Part shown: in pieces, positions 35,401 through 47,202 of the stretch
How positions within the stretch are numbered: the stretch's first letter is position 1
Layout of the letters: each line of letters begins with the position of its first letter
Program-made: the position numbers and the translations under genes
Origin: Orientallactaga sibirica
Taxonomy: Eukaryota > Chordata > Mammalia > Rodentia > Dipodidae
Reading direction: 5' to 3'
Length of the DNA stretch: 64,000 nucleotides
NCBI GenBank assembly: GCA_036365145.1
Contig: JAEOAD010000001.1
Location: 98,553,501-98,617,500 of the forward strand
The notes under the pieces: model-generated
Seen by the model: the letters and a program-made list of their open reading frames with translations, nothing else
Told to the model about the DNA's origin: nothing
Databases searched by the model: none

Positions 35401-36323
35401 CTGGATAACAAATAGGTGCTTCACCTAGAGACAAAATCATTCAGGGATTAACTGCACTCAATTGGTAAGGATAGGGGCAAGAGATGAAGATATGCTAGCT
35501 CAGAAAATAGTACTATAAACTTGTGGCAAAACACAGAACCTCATCTGTCTTAAGTTCTGACACCAAGTGCAAAGGCTTGTGGGTAGAGTGAGGAGCAGAG
35601 AGAATGAAGGGCAGAGAAAGAATATGGCCGAGGAAAGGGGCAGGCTGCAGGGTATGATGAAGGTACAGTTAAAGGTTTCAGCATTTCTCTTCAACCATCA
35701 GAAGAGTCAGAAGTCAACTAAAGCTTTGAACTCGTGGGGTGTTTAATTTTGCTCAGGAAAAGATCACTCTCTGTGGTGTATAGTAAGTCTGGACCTTGGC
35801 ACCCAAGACACCAGCACCTACTGCAGGGAGATGGAGAGGTCACTGCCTGAGAGTCCCCTGCAGAGGAAGGAAGGAAGGAAGCTCCAACCTCCAAGTCCTT
35901 TGTCAGGTACATAGCTGGGGAGGTGACACAGCGCTGCCTTGCTTGATTGTATTGGAATAGGGGAAAATAAATCTTGTGCCCAGTTTTGTGCTTCCATTGA
36001 TCATGCTAAAGAAGATATTCATGCTGAAAAGGGGGAGCCACAACTTCTAGAGAGGGCAAAACACCTTGTGAAGATGAGAATGGTAGCTCTGGTAGCTATG
36101 TAGCTCCTGGGAATTGCATTGCATACTGACGAACAATTTCCCATCTTGAAGGTGGGTGTTTCCTTTACCTCTGCATTCAGAAGAGCTGAGGAAATGGTGG
36201 CAGGCATAATATGAAGTGATCAGGCAGCTTTCCAGTTGTGAGAGTACTTCAGAAGCTCTGTGCTGGGCAACTTACTGCACCTTTTCTTTCTATCGGAATT
36301 AGTTGCTCAGTCCTCTTTCCTTC

Positions 36324-36477
36324 TTTTTTTTTTGATTTTTCGAGATAGGGTCTCACTCTAGCTCAGGCTGACCTGGAATTCACTGTATAGTCTCAGGGTG
36401 GCCTCGAACTCATGGCGATGCTCCTACCTCTGCCTCCCGAGTGCTGGGATTAAAGGCATGCGACACCACGCCCGGCT
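36324..36477 (-). mobile_element. B1 SINE, antisense (first of a tandem pair)
   Basis: A T run, GATTTTTCGAGATAGGGTCT, ending GACACCACGCCCGGCTT. Immediately followed by a second B1 in the same orientation. Confidence 0.95.
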
Positions 36478-36479
36478 TA

Positions 36480-36634
36480 ATTTTTTTTTTGGTTTTTCGA
36501 GGTAGGGTCTCACTCTAGCCCTGGCTGACCTGGAATTAACTATGTACTCTCAGGGTGGCCTCGAACTCATGGCGATCCTCTTACCTCTGCCTCCCAAGTG
36601 TTGTGATTAAAGGCATGCGTCACCACGCCTGGCT
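36480..36634 (-). mobile_element. B1 SINE, antisense (second of a tandem pair)
   Basis: GGTTTTTCGAGGTAGGGTCT through GTCACCACGCCTGGCT. One duplication, CTCTTTCCTTCTTT (36313-36326 and 36635-36648), flanks the pair as a whole. Confidence 0.95.
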
Positions 36635-37054
36635 CTCTTTCCTTCTTTGATAGATGATTCCGTCTTTCCCCCTGTATTTTAGTCCCACTGTTCTCTTCTC
36701 TTAGGTTCTTTTACCTTCTACCCTTCTACCCTTCTCTCTCTCTCTCTCTCTCTCTTTCTCGTGCATGCATGCTCTTGTTTTGTGCTAGCTTAGGCATGGT
36801 GGTATGCTAATAACTGCTTATCCCTTCTGAGTTTCTATAGAGCCAAAGTAGAAGAAATAAATTGACATTGTTACAACTGAAATGTTGTATAGTCTGTTAC
36901 TGTGTGTGTGTGAAAGAGAGAAGATAGATAGATAGATAGATTATATATAGATACATAGATATTTTTTCTCCAATTCTTATCTGAAGGATTAAGATATAGG
37001 AACCCCTGACTGCTATGTCTCTACAAAATATCTCATAGATATTAATACTTAAAT

Positions 37055-37165
37055 TTATACTTTTGTATCCCTCACCTGTAAAATGATAATAACAACCCAA
37101 AAAGTTGTCAGGAGGAGTAATTGAGATGAACTATATAAAGCACTTGTCACAGCTACTGTTATGGG
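37055..37165 (+). mobile_element. MIR SINE fragment
   Basis: CCTCACCTGTAAAATGATAA, GTAATTGAGATGAAC and TATAAAGCACTTGTCACAGC match the MIR 3' half ('catctgtaaaatgggaataa...taaatgagata...aaagcgcttagaaca'). Confidence 0.65.
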
Positions 37166-37194
37166 GTAGTTGTTGAAAGAATGCTAGCTTCTAA

Positions 37195-37330
37195 AAGAAC
37201 TATTAGTAATAACTTATTTATTTTACAGATAAAGAAACAGGTATAAAAGTTTTAAGTGGATTTTTCAGAGGGACACAGTTAATAAGTGGAAATTATTAAT
37301 CATTTATACATGATTTGAATTCTGGATTTG
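37195..37330 (-). mobile_element. MIR-like SINE fragment, antisense
   Basis: TTACAGATAAAGAAACAGG, GGGACACAGTTAATAAGTGG and TTGAATTCTGGATTTG resemble an antisense MIR core. Confidence 0.55.
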
Positions 37331-37833
37331 CAACTTGCTTCCCTAGATATCATGCACCTAACACCATAATCTCCACACAGTAAAGCTCTTCTTTGTAGCA
37401 TATTGAACAGGGTCTCATAAGAACTACCTTGTGCAGGTGGGAAATACACTCCAATGTCTCCTTTTCTTGCTGTGTGTGATGACAGTGAAATGTTTTGTGA
37501 GTCTCTAAATAAGAGAGTGAGGTGTTACCTGCATTGTATCTGATGGAAAGAGGGGCATAAGAATAATAAAACAGAACAGACTTCACAACAGAGCACCTTA
37601 GAAGTCATCATATTGGAATTTTCTCTTTACCAGGATATGTTACTTAGATGATAGTGTCTTTATCAAAATGTAAATATATATATATACATTTATATAAAAA
37701 TGTATGACATATGAAACTCACACATCCTCAAATGACTTGAATTGTGAACCGCTGTGACAGAACAGACATGGTTCTTGGCAGATTGATAGAACTGATATTA
37801 CTATGGACATTGGGACACAGTTGATTTACTTAC

Positions 37834-37898
37834 GACCATCCACGGTTCTGGCCTCGAGGTGCACCAAGTCTGGTTCTTTGCTCGACCTCATCACAGAC
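37834..37898 (-). CDS. SORCS3: SORCS3 internal exon B (VPS10 domain)
   Basis: A 65 bp minus-strand exon between acceptor CCATTATTTAG and donor GTC|GTAAGT. Its first base (G) completes the Trp codon begun in the previous exon. Twenty-one codons follow, including RSSKEPDLVHLEART, and the last base (C) opens a His codon finished by AC of the next exon. The S-S-K-E-P-D-L-V-H motif is characteristic of SorCS propellers. The exon is isolated in about 46 kb of intronic sequence, but its frame, both splice sites and both codon splits agree with its neighbours, which would be unlikely by chance. It has no role on its own; it forms strands of one propeller blade in the ligand-binding VPS10 domain. Confidence 0.88.
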
Positions 37899-38307
37899 CT
37901 AAATAATGGAGAAATATAAAAAGAGCACTCCAGATTAATCATTTCACATATGCCTCCACGAAGCCCAAAGCCTATTAATATCCACTAGTTTCTGAAACCC
38001 AGTACTTAAATACATTTACTCTATGAGGACAGCCAGGCAGTAAAGTTTCCACTTCAAATAAAACAAGAATGAAACTGTTATTTGATGACACTCTGCACTC
38101 TGGCAGGGAAATATGTGCTCTTTAGTGCAGACTTGTAGATAAGTCCCCCACACAGCACACATGCATTCTCGTACTGCACCCGACAGCATATCACACTTCA
38201 AAGGCATCATGTTGGTGCCAGGCATGCTGCTTCAGCTAGATCTTGGCACAGTAATTTACATAGCAATTTGATCTATTGAGGTTTTTCATTTAAAATTTGC
38301 AAGAATA

Positions 38308-38505
38308 GGGCTGGAGAAATTGCCCAGTGGTTAAGGTATTTGCCTGAAGAGCCTAACAATCAGGGTTCATTTCTCCAGTACCCATGTAAAGCCAGATGTG
38401 CAAAGTTGCACATGCATCTGGAGTTTGTTTACAGTGGCCGGAGCTCTGGTACATCCATTCTCTCTCACCTTGCAAATAAATAAATAAATAATAATTTTTT
38501 AAAGA
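38308..38505 (+). mobile_element. tRNA-derived SINE, short subtype
   Basis: GGGCTGGAGAAATTGCCCAG, GTAAAGCCAGATGTGCAAAG, CATCTGGAGTTTGTTTACAG and AAATAAATAAATAAT. Confidence 0.92.
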
Positions 38506-38632
38506 CTTGCAAAATACTATTAACCTATAAAGTATAAACAGATTATATGGACAAAATACAAAAACTCCTCAAGCAAGTGGCAATTCTCTGTATGGTTGGA
38601 CCAATGGGTCTTAAACATGCATCTCCTTTCTG

Positions 38633-38634
<2 letters not shown>

Positions 38635-38676
<42 letters not shown>
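38635..38676. repeat. (TG)n microsatellite
   Basis: About 21 TG units. Confidence 0.97.
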
Positions 38677-38680
<4 letters not shown>

Positions 38681-41600
38681 GGTAAACCTATTGAAAAATT
38701 TCTGAGGCACATATAATTTTGTGTAATTTTGTAGTCAACCATACTAGATAGAAAATAATTATTCAGCTACATAAGTACTATGGGCAATCATACTTTATCT
38801 CTAGAATTTTTATAGAACAGGATCCGTTAAAGATGGGGCTATATTTATTTTTTTTGGAAAAAAAATAATCATGAATTACAGAATATTAATTGACTCCACT
38901 TCAGCATAAAAAGTAGTGAAATGCTTCAAAACTGGTCCTCTATCTGCCCCCAGATACACAGCCCCACCAAACTAGAAAGCACATGTCTCAAAAATACACA
39001 TTGCAATATCTTACACAATAGACTTCACCTCACTTTTGCCGTCTCCTGATCTGCCCCCCCCTTGAAAGTGTCCCATTCATTCCCTCGCTCCTCCACCTCT
39101 TTGAGCCTCTGAATGGTTCTGCCTGTAACTTGGAAAGCTCTGCTGCTATTTCTCTGCAGACTTGAGGACTGACTCCTAAGACAACTGAAAAGTTGCTTCT
39201 ATTAAATATGCCTCACTTACATTTAGGGAAAGCATTTTCTCCTACAACAAATATGAATTCTAACATAAACTCAGTATTTGTCATATTTATTATAAATAAT
39301 TATTTTGTGTCTTTTTCCAAACTTGAGAGTAATCCCCTCAACAAGTCCTTATGCAAGCGTGCACGTGTGTAGGCACACACATACTGACAGATAGAGATAC
39401 TTGGTGGCACTTTGTTTTAAGCACCTTATATTTGTAGTTCTTAGCATGTACTAAAGGAAAGAATAAAAGAGATAGAAAGGAAGAAGAGAAAAGGAGAGTG
39501 GAAGGGCATAAGGGGCCGCGAGTCTTTGTGGTAGGTAAATTATTCATTGTCCCCTGAGGCATTCCCAGAACTCTCTTTTGAATTCATTTTCCCACTTCAG
39601 AGCACCAGAGGCCTCACTAGCTGAGCTGCTCTTCATCTTTACAACAGAAGTCTCCTTAAGGCCCTATTATCATCGCGGTCAGGAAGCTTTCTCTGATTGA
39701 TACGTGGTCTGAAATTCAGACTCTATGTTGGAAACATTAAATCCTGCTTTTTTTTTTTTTTCTTTCAGGAAGCAGTCATTCCCCAATAAGGGTTTTATAA
39801 TGTCCCCCAAAGACATGTGTAACAGGCAGTTGAACATTTCACATCACTGGAATTTGCTTGAGCACAGGCAGAAGGTCTCCCTTCCAACATCATTTCAGGT
39901 AAGTACTGTAGGGAAGCCCTGTAGAGATGGCTAGTCCATGGGAGGCAGCCCTCCATCTCCCCACACTGAGCTGTTGCCTCCATCCACAGCGGCCTCTTCT
40001 GACAGAGTCACAAGTCATCAGCATTAAAAATGAAAACTAGTTACCTGGCAACCCCCAAACTGCCATGTGATTCTTCAAAGTATGAATGGGTTACATGCCA
40101 TTCCTTGGCTCCTTAGTCTGTTATTCTGTTTCTTCCCTGAAGGGACAACCAGTTTAGACTCTCCTGAAAACTGTATTCCAGAAATACAGTGTTAAGCGTT
40201 AGCAAGCTGGTCTGTTTGGCACAAAAGCCAGCCATTGCCAACAGGGGGTAAAATGGTTTCTGTGGATCCCGTTGTCTTCCCATACAGTCCTTGCCCTTGT
40301 TTCTTAAGATTTCTGTCTTAATGTTCAGGAGCTATTGCTCCCATTAACAGCTTCCTTTTATCAAATAAGGAGATCAAGACTATTGCAAAATGGTTACTGT
40401 AATTATGTAACATCCTACCCTGCATAAAACATTTTTGATCTTTAGTAAAATAACAGCAGCAAAATAAAGCTCTAAATACTAAGAAAAGCTCCTGTATTTC
40501 CAAGAATTTTAATTTGTGATGTGATCAACCCCTTACCTAATCAAGGGTGAAATGCAATTGTAGTTGCTCTTAATATGTGGCTCTGCTGAATCAAAATGCT
40601 GAAGGTGAACAATGATAAGCGTCTCTCTAGCTGCTAGCTTTGATGGCCCAGGCACACCTTGGGGAAGCACATCAGTACAGCTCATCTCATGCTCTCATTA
40701 TTGGCTTTCTATTGAGGAGTCATTTTAGAATGGATTCTAAAGACTATCCAAACCAATAATATGAAGAAAATTAAATCCTGCCCAAATAGCACACCCAGAT
40801 ATCAGCAGTTTTGACATTAGTCTTCTGAAAGATGATCAGCCCAGTGAAGGCTCTGTGGATCTGATCTTCAGGGGAACTCAGAAATGTGACTAATTTATTG
40901 TTCTGACATTTGGTTTGAGTTTACACCAGGCTAATATACATTACAGTAAATGCTGCAGAGCCAAAAAATGCCCTGATATAAATAGCCATAGAGCAAACAT
41001 TCAAAAATAAACCCAACAATTGGGTAGCACCTATTTATTCCAATTAAAAATTGCAGCAAGGCATACATGACAGTGAGGAAGAGGCTGCAGAGGCACACGG
41101 GTTGGGAGAAAAGCGACCCCTGCCTTCCTCAACCTCACTTTCCATGGAGCATCCGTGTGCCTACAAGCCCTCTTCATAAGGAATGCCATCGAAGCAAGAG
41201 GTCCTGAGTGCAGCAGACAGAAGAACAACGTTGCTGGCAAGAATTCGCAGTTGGATTCCTTGAACTCTTCTCTGCAGCCAAAGGCTTTGCTCTTCTGATG
41301 CCATGCTAGTTAGCCTCAGAAACAAACATCATCTGGAAAACCCTGGCTAAAGCTCCAGTTTTCACTCTTGAAGAAATCACCTTAGCCTGAGGTCTCATCT
41401 GATCCCCACTAGGGAAAAACAAGCAAAATGCTATGGAAATCAGCCTAAGGAGTTATTTGAACCTGCTTAGCTTAAGAAAGCTACTTGCTTTTGCTTCTTT
41501 TTTTCTGGCTTCCACCCTGCCACACTATTTTCCTAGCAACCAAGCCACCTCCTAAGAACAACAAATAAATAAGTGCATTAATAAACAGACATGTTTAGCT

Positions 41601-41734
41601 TCCTGGATGCATCCTGGCCTACTAGTCGTCAGCATGGTCAGCAACTGTAAGCCCACCAAATTCATAGTCTCCATGTTGTCAAGCCTTACTTCCCAAGATA
41701 AAAGCCCAGAAGTTTATATGATGCCTTCAGCAAA

Positions 41735-41756
41735 GTGTGTGTGTGTGTGTGTGTGT
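41735..41756. repeat. (TG)n microsatellite, short
   Basis: About 11 TG units. Confidence 0.95.
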
Positions 41757-42101
41757 TCATGTGTGCATAAATGAGATGGGAGGATGCTGGTTGTGCAAGT
41801 TGCTTGGTAGATGCAATTCTACAACTCTGGATAATGCTCGAAGGAATAAACATGTCTCCAGAACACAGCTTCTTTAAATTATTTATTGAGAACTTTAATA
41901 TATGAATAATTTGATCCTATTTCAGTCCCATTATTCTCCTTTGTCCCTGCACTCTTTCCCACAGGCCCTTCCTCTTTCACTGGAGGTCTAACCTCTTTTT
42001 GGTTATCTCATCCCTTTTGTCTGCCTACATCCTCCATGTTAAATGTTGAGGGACTCAGCACAGTGCAGGTCTTGTGGGGGTATCAGTACCTACTGTGAGG
42101 T

Positions 42102-43916
42102 TGTGGTTGTTTGAATCAGTGTCCCTCATAAAATCATGTGTTTTGAATGCTAGGGCCACAGATGGTAGCAATTTGTAAATTGGAGCCTTGCTGGAGAAGG
42201 TGTACTGTTTAGGATAGTCTTGTGAGCGTTATAGCCAGCCTCCCCATGCCATTGTGGGGCATACTTTCCTGTTGATGTTGTCCACCTAATGTTGGCTGGG
42301 AGGTGATGTCCATCTTTTTCTCTGCCATCATGGAGCCTTCTGTTGAGTTTGCAAGCCAAAATGAACCCTTTCCTCCACTGGTCAGGTGTTTCATCTCAGC
42401 CACAAGAAGGTGACTTCAACAGAAAGTTTGGTACCAAGAAGTGGGGTTTGATACTTGTAGAAATCTAACTAAATGATTTTGGAACTGATTTGTAGGAAGA
42501 ATGTGGAAGGATTTGAAACCTTAGCTTATGAGACACCTTGCAGTGCTGAATGCACAGTTTGATAGACCATTCTCTGTTCCTCTGGTCAGACTTGAAAGAC
42601 CTAAATGCAGGAAGAACTATGTACTGAGACCTTTGGCTTATGAGGTGAAGGAAGACTTTGCCCAGACTGGTCTGGAATCAGTTGATGGGAGAGGCTTGAT
42701 GCCTTCTGCCTACTTGTATCTTGAGGACATGAGCAGGGTTGCACTGTGTAGAAATGGACTGCTGTGCGCAGAAGCATATGGTACAGAAGGAACTGGATAA
42801 TTCAGGCAGGAAGAAGTTTCCATTCATTTGCAATTATCTGAGATTTCACCACCATTGAGATGGGCCCAGCTATTCCACATTGGGACAGTAGGAAGAATGC
42901 TGATTCTTTTGAAAGTAGGTAGCATGAATGCATCCAGATTGTCCTACTCATCAAAGTTAGATTTATTCCAACCTGTATTTAAAAAATTGGTAACCCACCT
43001 GGAATTATGGAGCATAACAAATGCAGGAAAGAGAGAGAGTCATTGAATTTGCTATATGGTTTTGCTTTTTGTAAATGGTCATTGACAATGTGAAGCAGTA
43101 TTTTTCGAAGACCCTGTGTGGAGACTCAATAGAACCATGAAGATGAACTGTAGAGACCTATAGGGCTTTTTGTCATGATATGACTATGGGATAGCTGCAA
43201 AGGAGAGCTACTGGAATAGGATAGTGCTTTCCCCAGTCTACAATCAGCACAGCTGGAAGAGCATGATTGGTATTCCAGAAACTTGAACACTATCTGGAAA
43301 TAGCAGACTTAGAGCTATAGAACTTGCTATTTTCCATGTTTGTTTTAGATCTTGTATTGGTTCAATCTTGACTTACTATTCCCAGTGACATCTTTTGTAG
43401 TGTGAATTTTTATTCTGGGCCATGTTGTTTTAGTTTTGCAGGCTAACAGTTAAGAGACCTTAAACAATGGGAATCTTTGGCAGTGTTGGGATCGATAAAA
43501 TGTATAGGGACTTTTAAAGTTGGACTTAATGCACTACATTTCACATCAGGGGTGGTTATCAGTTTCTGAGGATCAGGGTCAGAATTTGGCAGTGAACTAG
43601 GTGTCCATCACAAACCCATGTGTTTTGAATGCTAGGTCCTTAGCTGGTGGCAATGAGGGAATTGGAGCCTTGCTGGAGGAAGTGTGATATTGGGGATGGG
43701 CTTATAGGTGCTACAGTCATCTTCCTCTTGACAGTGTTTGACCCACTTTCAAGATGCTGTTGTCCACCTGACTTTGGGCAGAGGTGATGTCTACCCTCTG
43801 TGCATGCCATCCTTTTCTCTGCCTTCACGGAGCTTACCCTCAAGTCTGTAGTACAAAATAAACCCTTTCTCTCCATAAACTCATTTTTATGGGTATATTT
43901 TCCAGCAAATTCCTAG
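42102..43916 (+). mobile_element. ERVL-MaLR provirus, second copy, different LTR family
   Basis: The left LTR (42102-42421) and right LTR (about 43585-43916) share CATGTGTTTTGAATGCTAGG, AATTGGAGCCTTGCTGGAG, GTTGTCCACCT and AGCC/GTAC-AAAATAAACCCTTTC-type segments. A leucine-type primer site is at 42429-42446. The interior (about 1.16 kb) has no long open frame. The right end is decayed, so its border and target duplication are uncertain. The LTRs belong to the ORR1/MT-like type rather than the type at 26913. Confidence 0.8.
42429..42446 (+). promoter_or_regulatory. tRNA-Leu-type primer binding site of second MaLR
   Basis: TGGTACCAAGAAGTGGGG is located 7 bp inside the left LTR. It resembles the complement of the tRNA-Leu(UAA) 3' end, with one extra A. 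Confidence 0.75.
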
Positions 43917-44544
43917 AGACAATACATCAATATCAAACTCATACTGAAATATTCTAATGGATAAATGGACAAATTCAACAATTTAATGACTATCCACAGT
44001 GTGTTTGGTGACGTTCTAAGCATGAGAGTTTAAAAGTGAATAAAACAGAAGAAAAGCCTTTACTTCACAAAAGTTATATGTCAATGAGGATAATATTTTA
44101 AAATTATATATATTCAGGTCATAATGAAATTTCTGGAAAGCTATAGGAAAGACAAAATATATACACTATGAGATATTCAACTATATGAAACTTCTTATGT
44201 AGAGATTTGATCAGTGGCTGGTGTCCATCTATTGAGTGTAGGAGTTTGTCAGGGTCAAGAATTTGTGTCCTTGCTGGTGTGCTGCTCATCATCTGTCAAC
44301 AATGTGAACAAACATGAGTGATGTATGGGTAGAAAATTCACAGGTGACAAAAAAAATAATCAGGAAAACGAATGCTAAGGTAATAGAAAGACAATGTTAG
44401 CTCTGAATGCAATTCACTTGTCAAAGGGTGTACATCTCATAAATGATAAAATCAGACCAGAGCTTAAGCTTTCTAATTTTATCATGGCTTTATGTACCAG
44501 ATCTAAAAGGGGTCATGATAATAACATGATTTCATAAATTTGTA

Positions 44545-44640
44545 GGCTGGAGGTAGGACAGCACAGAGGTCAAGTGCCTGCCTAGCACACATAAGGCCCT
44601 AACTGCAAGCTGCAGCATGCATGACAATGACAATAACAAC
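44545..44640 (+). mobile_element. ID-type SINE, diverged
   Basis: GGCTGGAGGTAGGACAGCAC, AGTGCCTGCCTAGCACACAT and AAGGCCCTAACTGC parallel the classic ID element ('...agtgcttgcctagcatgcacaaggccctgggttc'). Confidence 0.75.
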
Positions 44641-44826
44641 AAAATGGTGTATGCAGAGGAAAGGAGTGAGTGCAACCCCTACGATGGTTCTGCAAATATA
44701 TTTAGGAAGCTTTAGGAGTGTTAGAGATAAACTGGTCTAATCCTTCATACTACAACTAAAGCAACAAGGGCTTCTGAAGAGCAAACAAGTCAGCCAAGTT
44801 CACACTATATTGTCAAGGTTAGAACT

Positions 44827-45108
44827 ATTTCTTCTTCTTCTTCTTCTCCTCCTCCTCCTTCTTTTGAGAAAGAGAGAGAGACAGAGATAAACAGAGATAG
44901 AGGAAGAGGCAGAGAGAGAGCATGTGTGCCAGGGCCATTTTAGCCACTGTGAATGAACTCCAGATGCATGCGCCCCCTTGTGGGCAAGCTCAGTATTTCG
45001 TGCTTGCATCACTTTTGTGTCTGGCTAAATGTGGGACCTGGAGATCGAACAGATGTTCTTAGGCTTGGCAGGCAGACTCTTTAACCGATAAGCCATCTCT
45101 CAAGCCCC
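44827..45108 (-). mobile_element. tRNA-derived SINE, long subtype, antisense
   Basis: The tail is a TTC/TCC run. The body holds CAGATGCATGCGCCCCCTTG, then the long-subtype block CAGTATTTCGTGCTTGCATC and ACTTTTGTGTCTGGCTAAAT, ending AGCCATCTCTCAAGCCCC. It is flanked by AAGGTTAGAACT (44815-44826 and 45110-45121). Confidence 0.95.
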
Positions 45109-45408
45109 AAAGGTTAGAACTTGTAACCCAAGTAATTTGCTTCTTGTGGTAAAAAGAAAGGAAAAAGGTGGGAAGGGATTCTTCTGTATTATCCCTTAAT
45201 GTCTTAGGGAAGAAAGAACTAAATTGGAAGATATGTGTGTCTTTGACCAAAAATATGAGAAAGAATAGAAAAAGAGATGTTTGGCAGTCTGATAGAAGTG
45301 TGTATATAGGGATTAGGATAGTATGGTACGAGCATACATGGTAGTTTCAAGTTTTAGAGATTGGAACCAGACTAGATGTTAACTAACAGGTTAGAGCCTC
45401 AAATAATT

Positions 45409-45550
45409 CCAGCATAATCATGGATGCCTATAAATCCAGCACTCGGGAGGCTGAGACAAGGATCATGAACTGCAGACCAAATTGGGCTACATAGCAAGAC
45501 TCTGTCTCAAATCATAATAACAGCTAAAGTAAAAAAAAAAAAAAAATAAA
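45409..45550 (+). mobile_element. Old B1 (proto-B1-like) SINE
   Basis: ATCATGGATGCCTATAAATC, CAGCACTCGGGAGGCTGAGA, TTGGGCTACATAGCAAGAC and CTCTGTCTCAAA with a poly-A tail. It uses the older CTGTCTCAAA ending instead of the CTACCTCGAAAAA ending. Confidence 0.75.
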
Positions 45551-45732
45551 TACATGGCTTCCAAATTTTAAGAAAGCTTGGCTGTAGTTACTTACACAAT
45601 AGCTAATAAATCCTGACCCTTCTCAGAAAAGCATATCAGGATCTCTTCGGATTTCCAGGTGCTTAGACCACCAGTAAGGTTAGTTTAACCATCCTTGAAG
45701 CCATTCCTCAATACCTTATCAGGCTTTAGTGA

Positions 45733-45733
<1 letters not shown>

Positions 45734-45764
<31 letters not shown>
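45734..45764. repeat. Poly-A tract in duplication copy 1
   Basis: A run of 31 A. The counterpart in copy 2 (47237 onward) is shorter and interrupted by a C. Confidence 0.93.
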
Positions 45765-45766
<2 letters not shown>

Positions 45767-46853
45767 TTTTCTTCTTTTATTTCCTGGCTGTGGTATATTG
45801 GGGAAAGTGCTCTAATAAATTATTACCCCAAATTACCTTACATGAGAGGGCAAGGTATTCTGTTCAATAAAGGCAGCAAGGATAGAATTGTGTTAGACAC
45901 ATAAGGAAATTGGATTTATCTTCATAGTAGAGATAAATTCCCGCAGTGGCTAAAAGCAGCGTTTCTTCTGAGTGCTTTATTTGTTTATAAATCATGCGCT
46001 GAGTTCTGAGTACCAGGTGTGGAGGCATTTTTGCACTGGGCAAAGACAGTGACTGTCTTCTGCTCAAAGACTTCAAAGGCCCTGCTACTTTCTTCTGAAC
46101 TTCTGTGAACTACTTGGCAAAGAAAGCCAGTGTGATCATGGAAAATGACAACCACACCTTTTAATTTATCACTTCTTCCTGGCTCGTTCTCCGATCAGTA
46201 TGCCACTACATAGATGTGAATTCTTGAGATGGGCTTTAATGTTTCAGTGTGATAGAACAAAAGGGGATGAGAAAAAGAGGTAGGAAAGCACATGAAGGAG
46301 AGGAAATGACAAGATGGGGGGGTGAATAAATTGTTTGAGAAATATGAGGCTGGCAAAAGGGAAAGGGTGGGACTTCATAAGCTGCCACAACTCCTCAGAA
46401 ATGAAAACATTCTCTCCATTTACAAATAACCAATGGGTATTTGTTGATCTACCATTTTAAAATCTATTTTTCTATAGGCATTTCTTTCCTTTCTTTATAC
46501 AAGTTTTATATCATATTATTACTGTAACATAACATAGATTGCACATCTCCATATTCAAATCAGATTAAGCAGGGGATTCTTGCCTATAATTAGCAAGTGA
46601 CACATAAATGGTACTTTGGAGTGCGTAGGGGACAATTTGTTCCCTGCTCAGGACCAGGGCAGAGTCAGTGCTGAAGTGAGGGAGGTCCATTATTAAGAAA
46701 ACATTATCCAGAATAGGGCTTTCTCAGCACCTACCTTATCCAGTGCATTTTCTAAGCAATGAACCCATCTTAAAACCTGGATAAATGGAGGAATAATTAT
46801 TGCTTCCAGAAGAATTCCACTGAAGTAGTGTGAGAAAATGATCAAAGCAAAAC

Positions 46854-47014
46854 TTTTTTGTTGTTGTTGTTGTTTTTGTTTTTGTTTTTCGAGGCAGGGT
46901 CCAGCTCTAGCCCAGGCTGACCTGGAATTCACTCTGTAGTCTCATGGACTCTCAATCCTCCTACCTCTGCCTCCTGTGTACTGGGATTAAAGGCATGTGC
47001 CACCATGCCTGGCT
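46854..47014 (-). mobile_element. B1 SINE, antisense, in duplication copy 1
   Basis: A TTG-rich tail, TTTTTCGAGGCAGGGTCCAG, ending GCCACCATGCCTGGCT. It is flanked by TCAAAGCAAAA-type duplications (46842 onward and 47015 onward). A 17 bp stretch after GTAGTCTCA is shortened relative to other B1s. Confidence 0.93.
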
Positions 47015-47202
47015 TCAAAGCAAAAACCTTTTAAGAATATCCCCGATAATAACTGTTGCAGGTTAATTGATGAATACCAAAGGAAGTGGCTAACATTCAC
47101 AGCTTCTGAGTATCTCTTCCAAAATCTTCAGTTATTATTCTGGTCATTTTAACATATGCACACACAATGTTTAACATTCCTGCCAGGAACTGGAGCTTAA
47201 TT

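Larger units (their letters stand above)
17338..37833 (-). other. SORCS3: SORCS3 intron between exons B and C (20.5 kb)
   Basis: Bounded by donor GTAAGT at 37833-37828 and acceptor CAG at 17338-17340, on the minus strand. It carries many SINEs, an L1 3' end, a MaLR provirus nested in a B4, L2 and MIR fragments and long microsatellites. Unique stretches without any recognised element include 20180-20520, 21130-22900, 24450-25860, 25950-26880, 31640-32420, 32490-36310 (33241-33256 is only a T run) and 36760-37050. None shows a convincing exon on either strand. Confidence 0.88.
45701..47202 (+). repeat. 1.5 kb tandem duplication, copy 1
   Basis: Begins CCATTCCTCAATACC and ends GAACTGGAGCTTAATT, where copy 2 starts with CCATTCCTC again. 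It is colinear with 47203-48707, with only about six substitutions and a few homopolymer length changes seen by eye (e.g. CATGCGCTG/CATGTGCTG, GCCAGTGTG/GCCAATGTG, GTGCGTAGG/GTGGGTAGG). It contains a poly-A run, a B1 and otherwise unique sequence. Confidence 0.95.
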
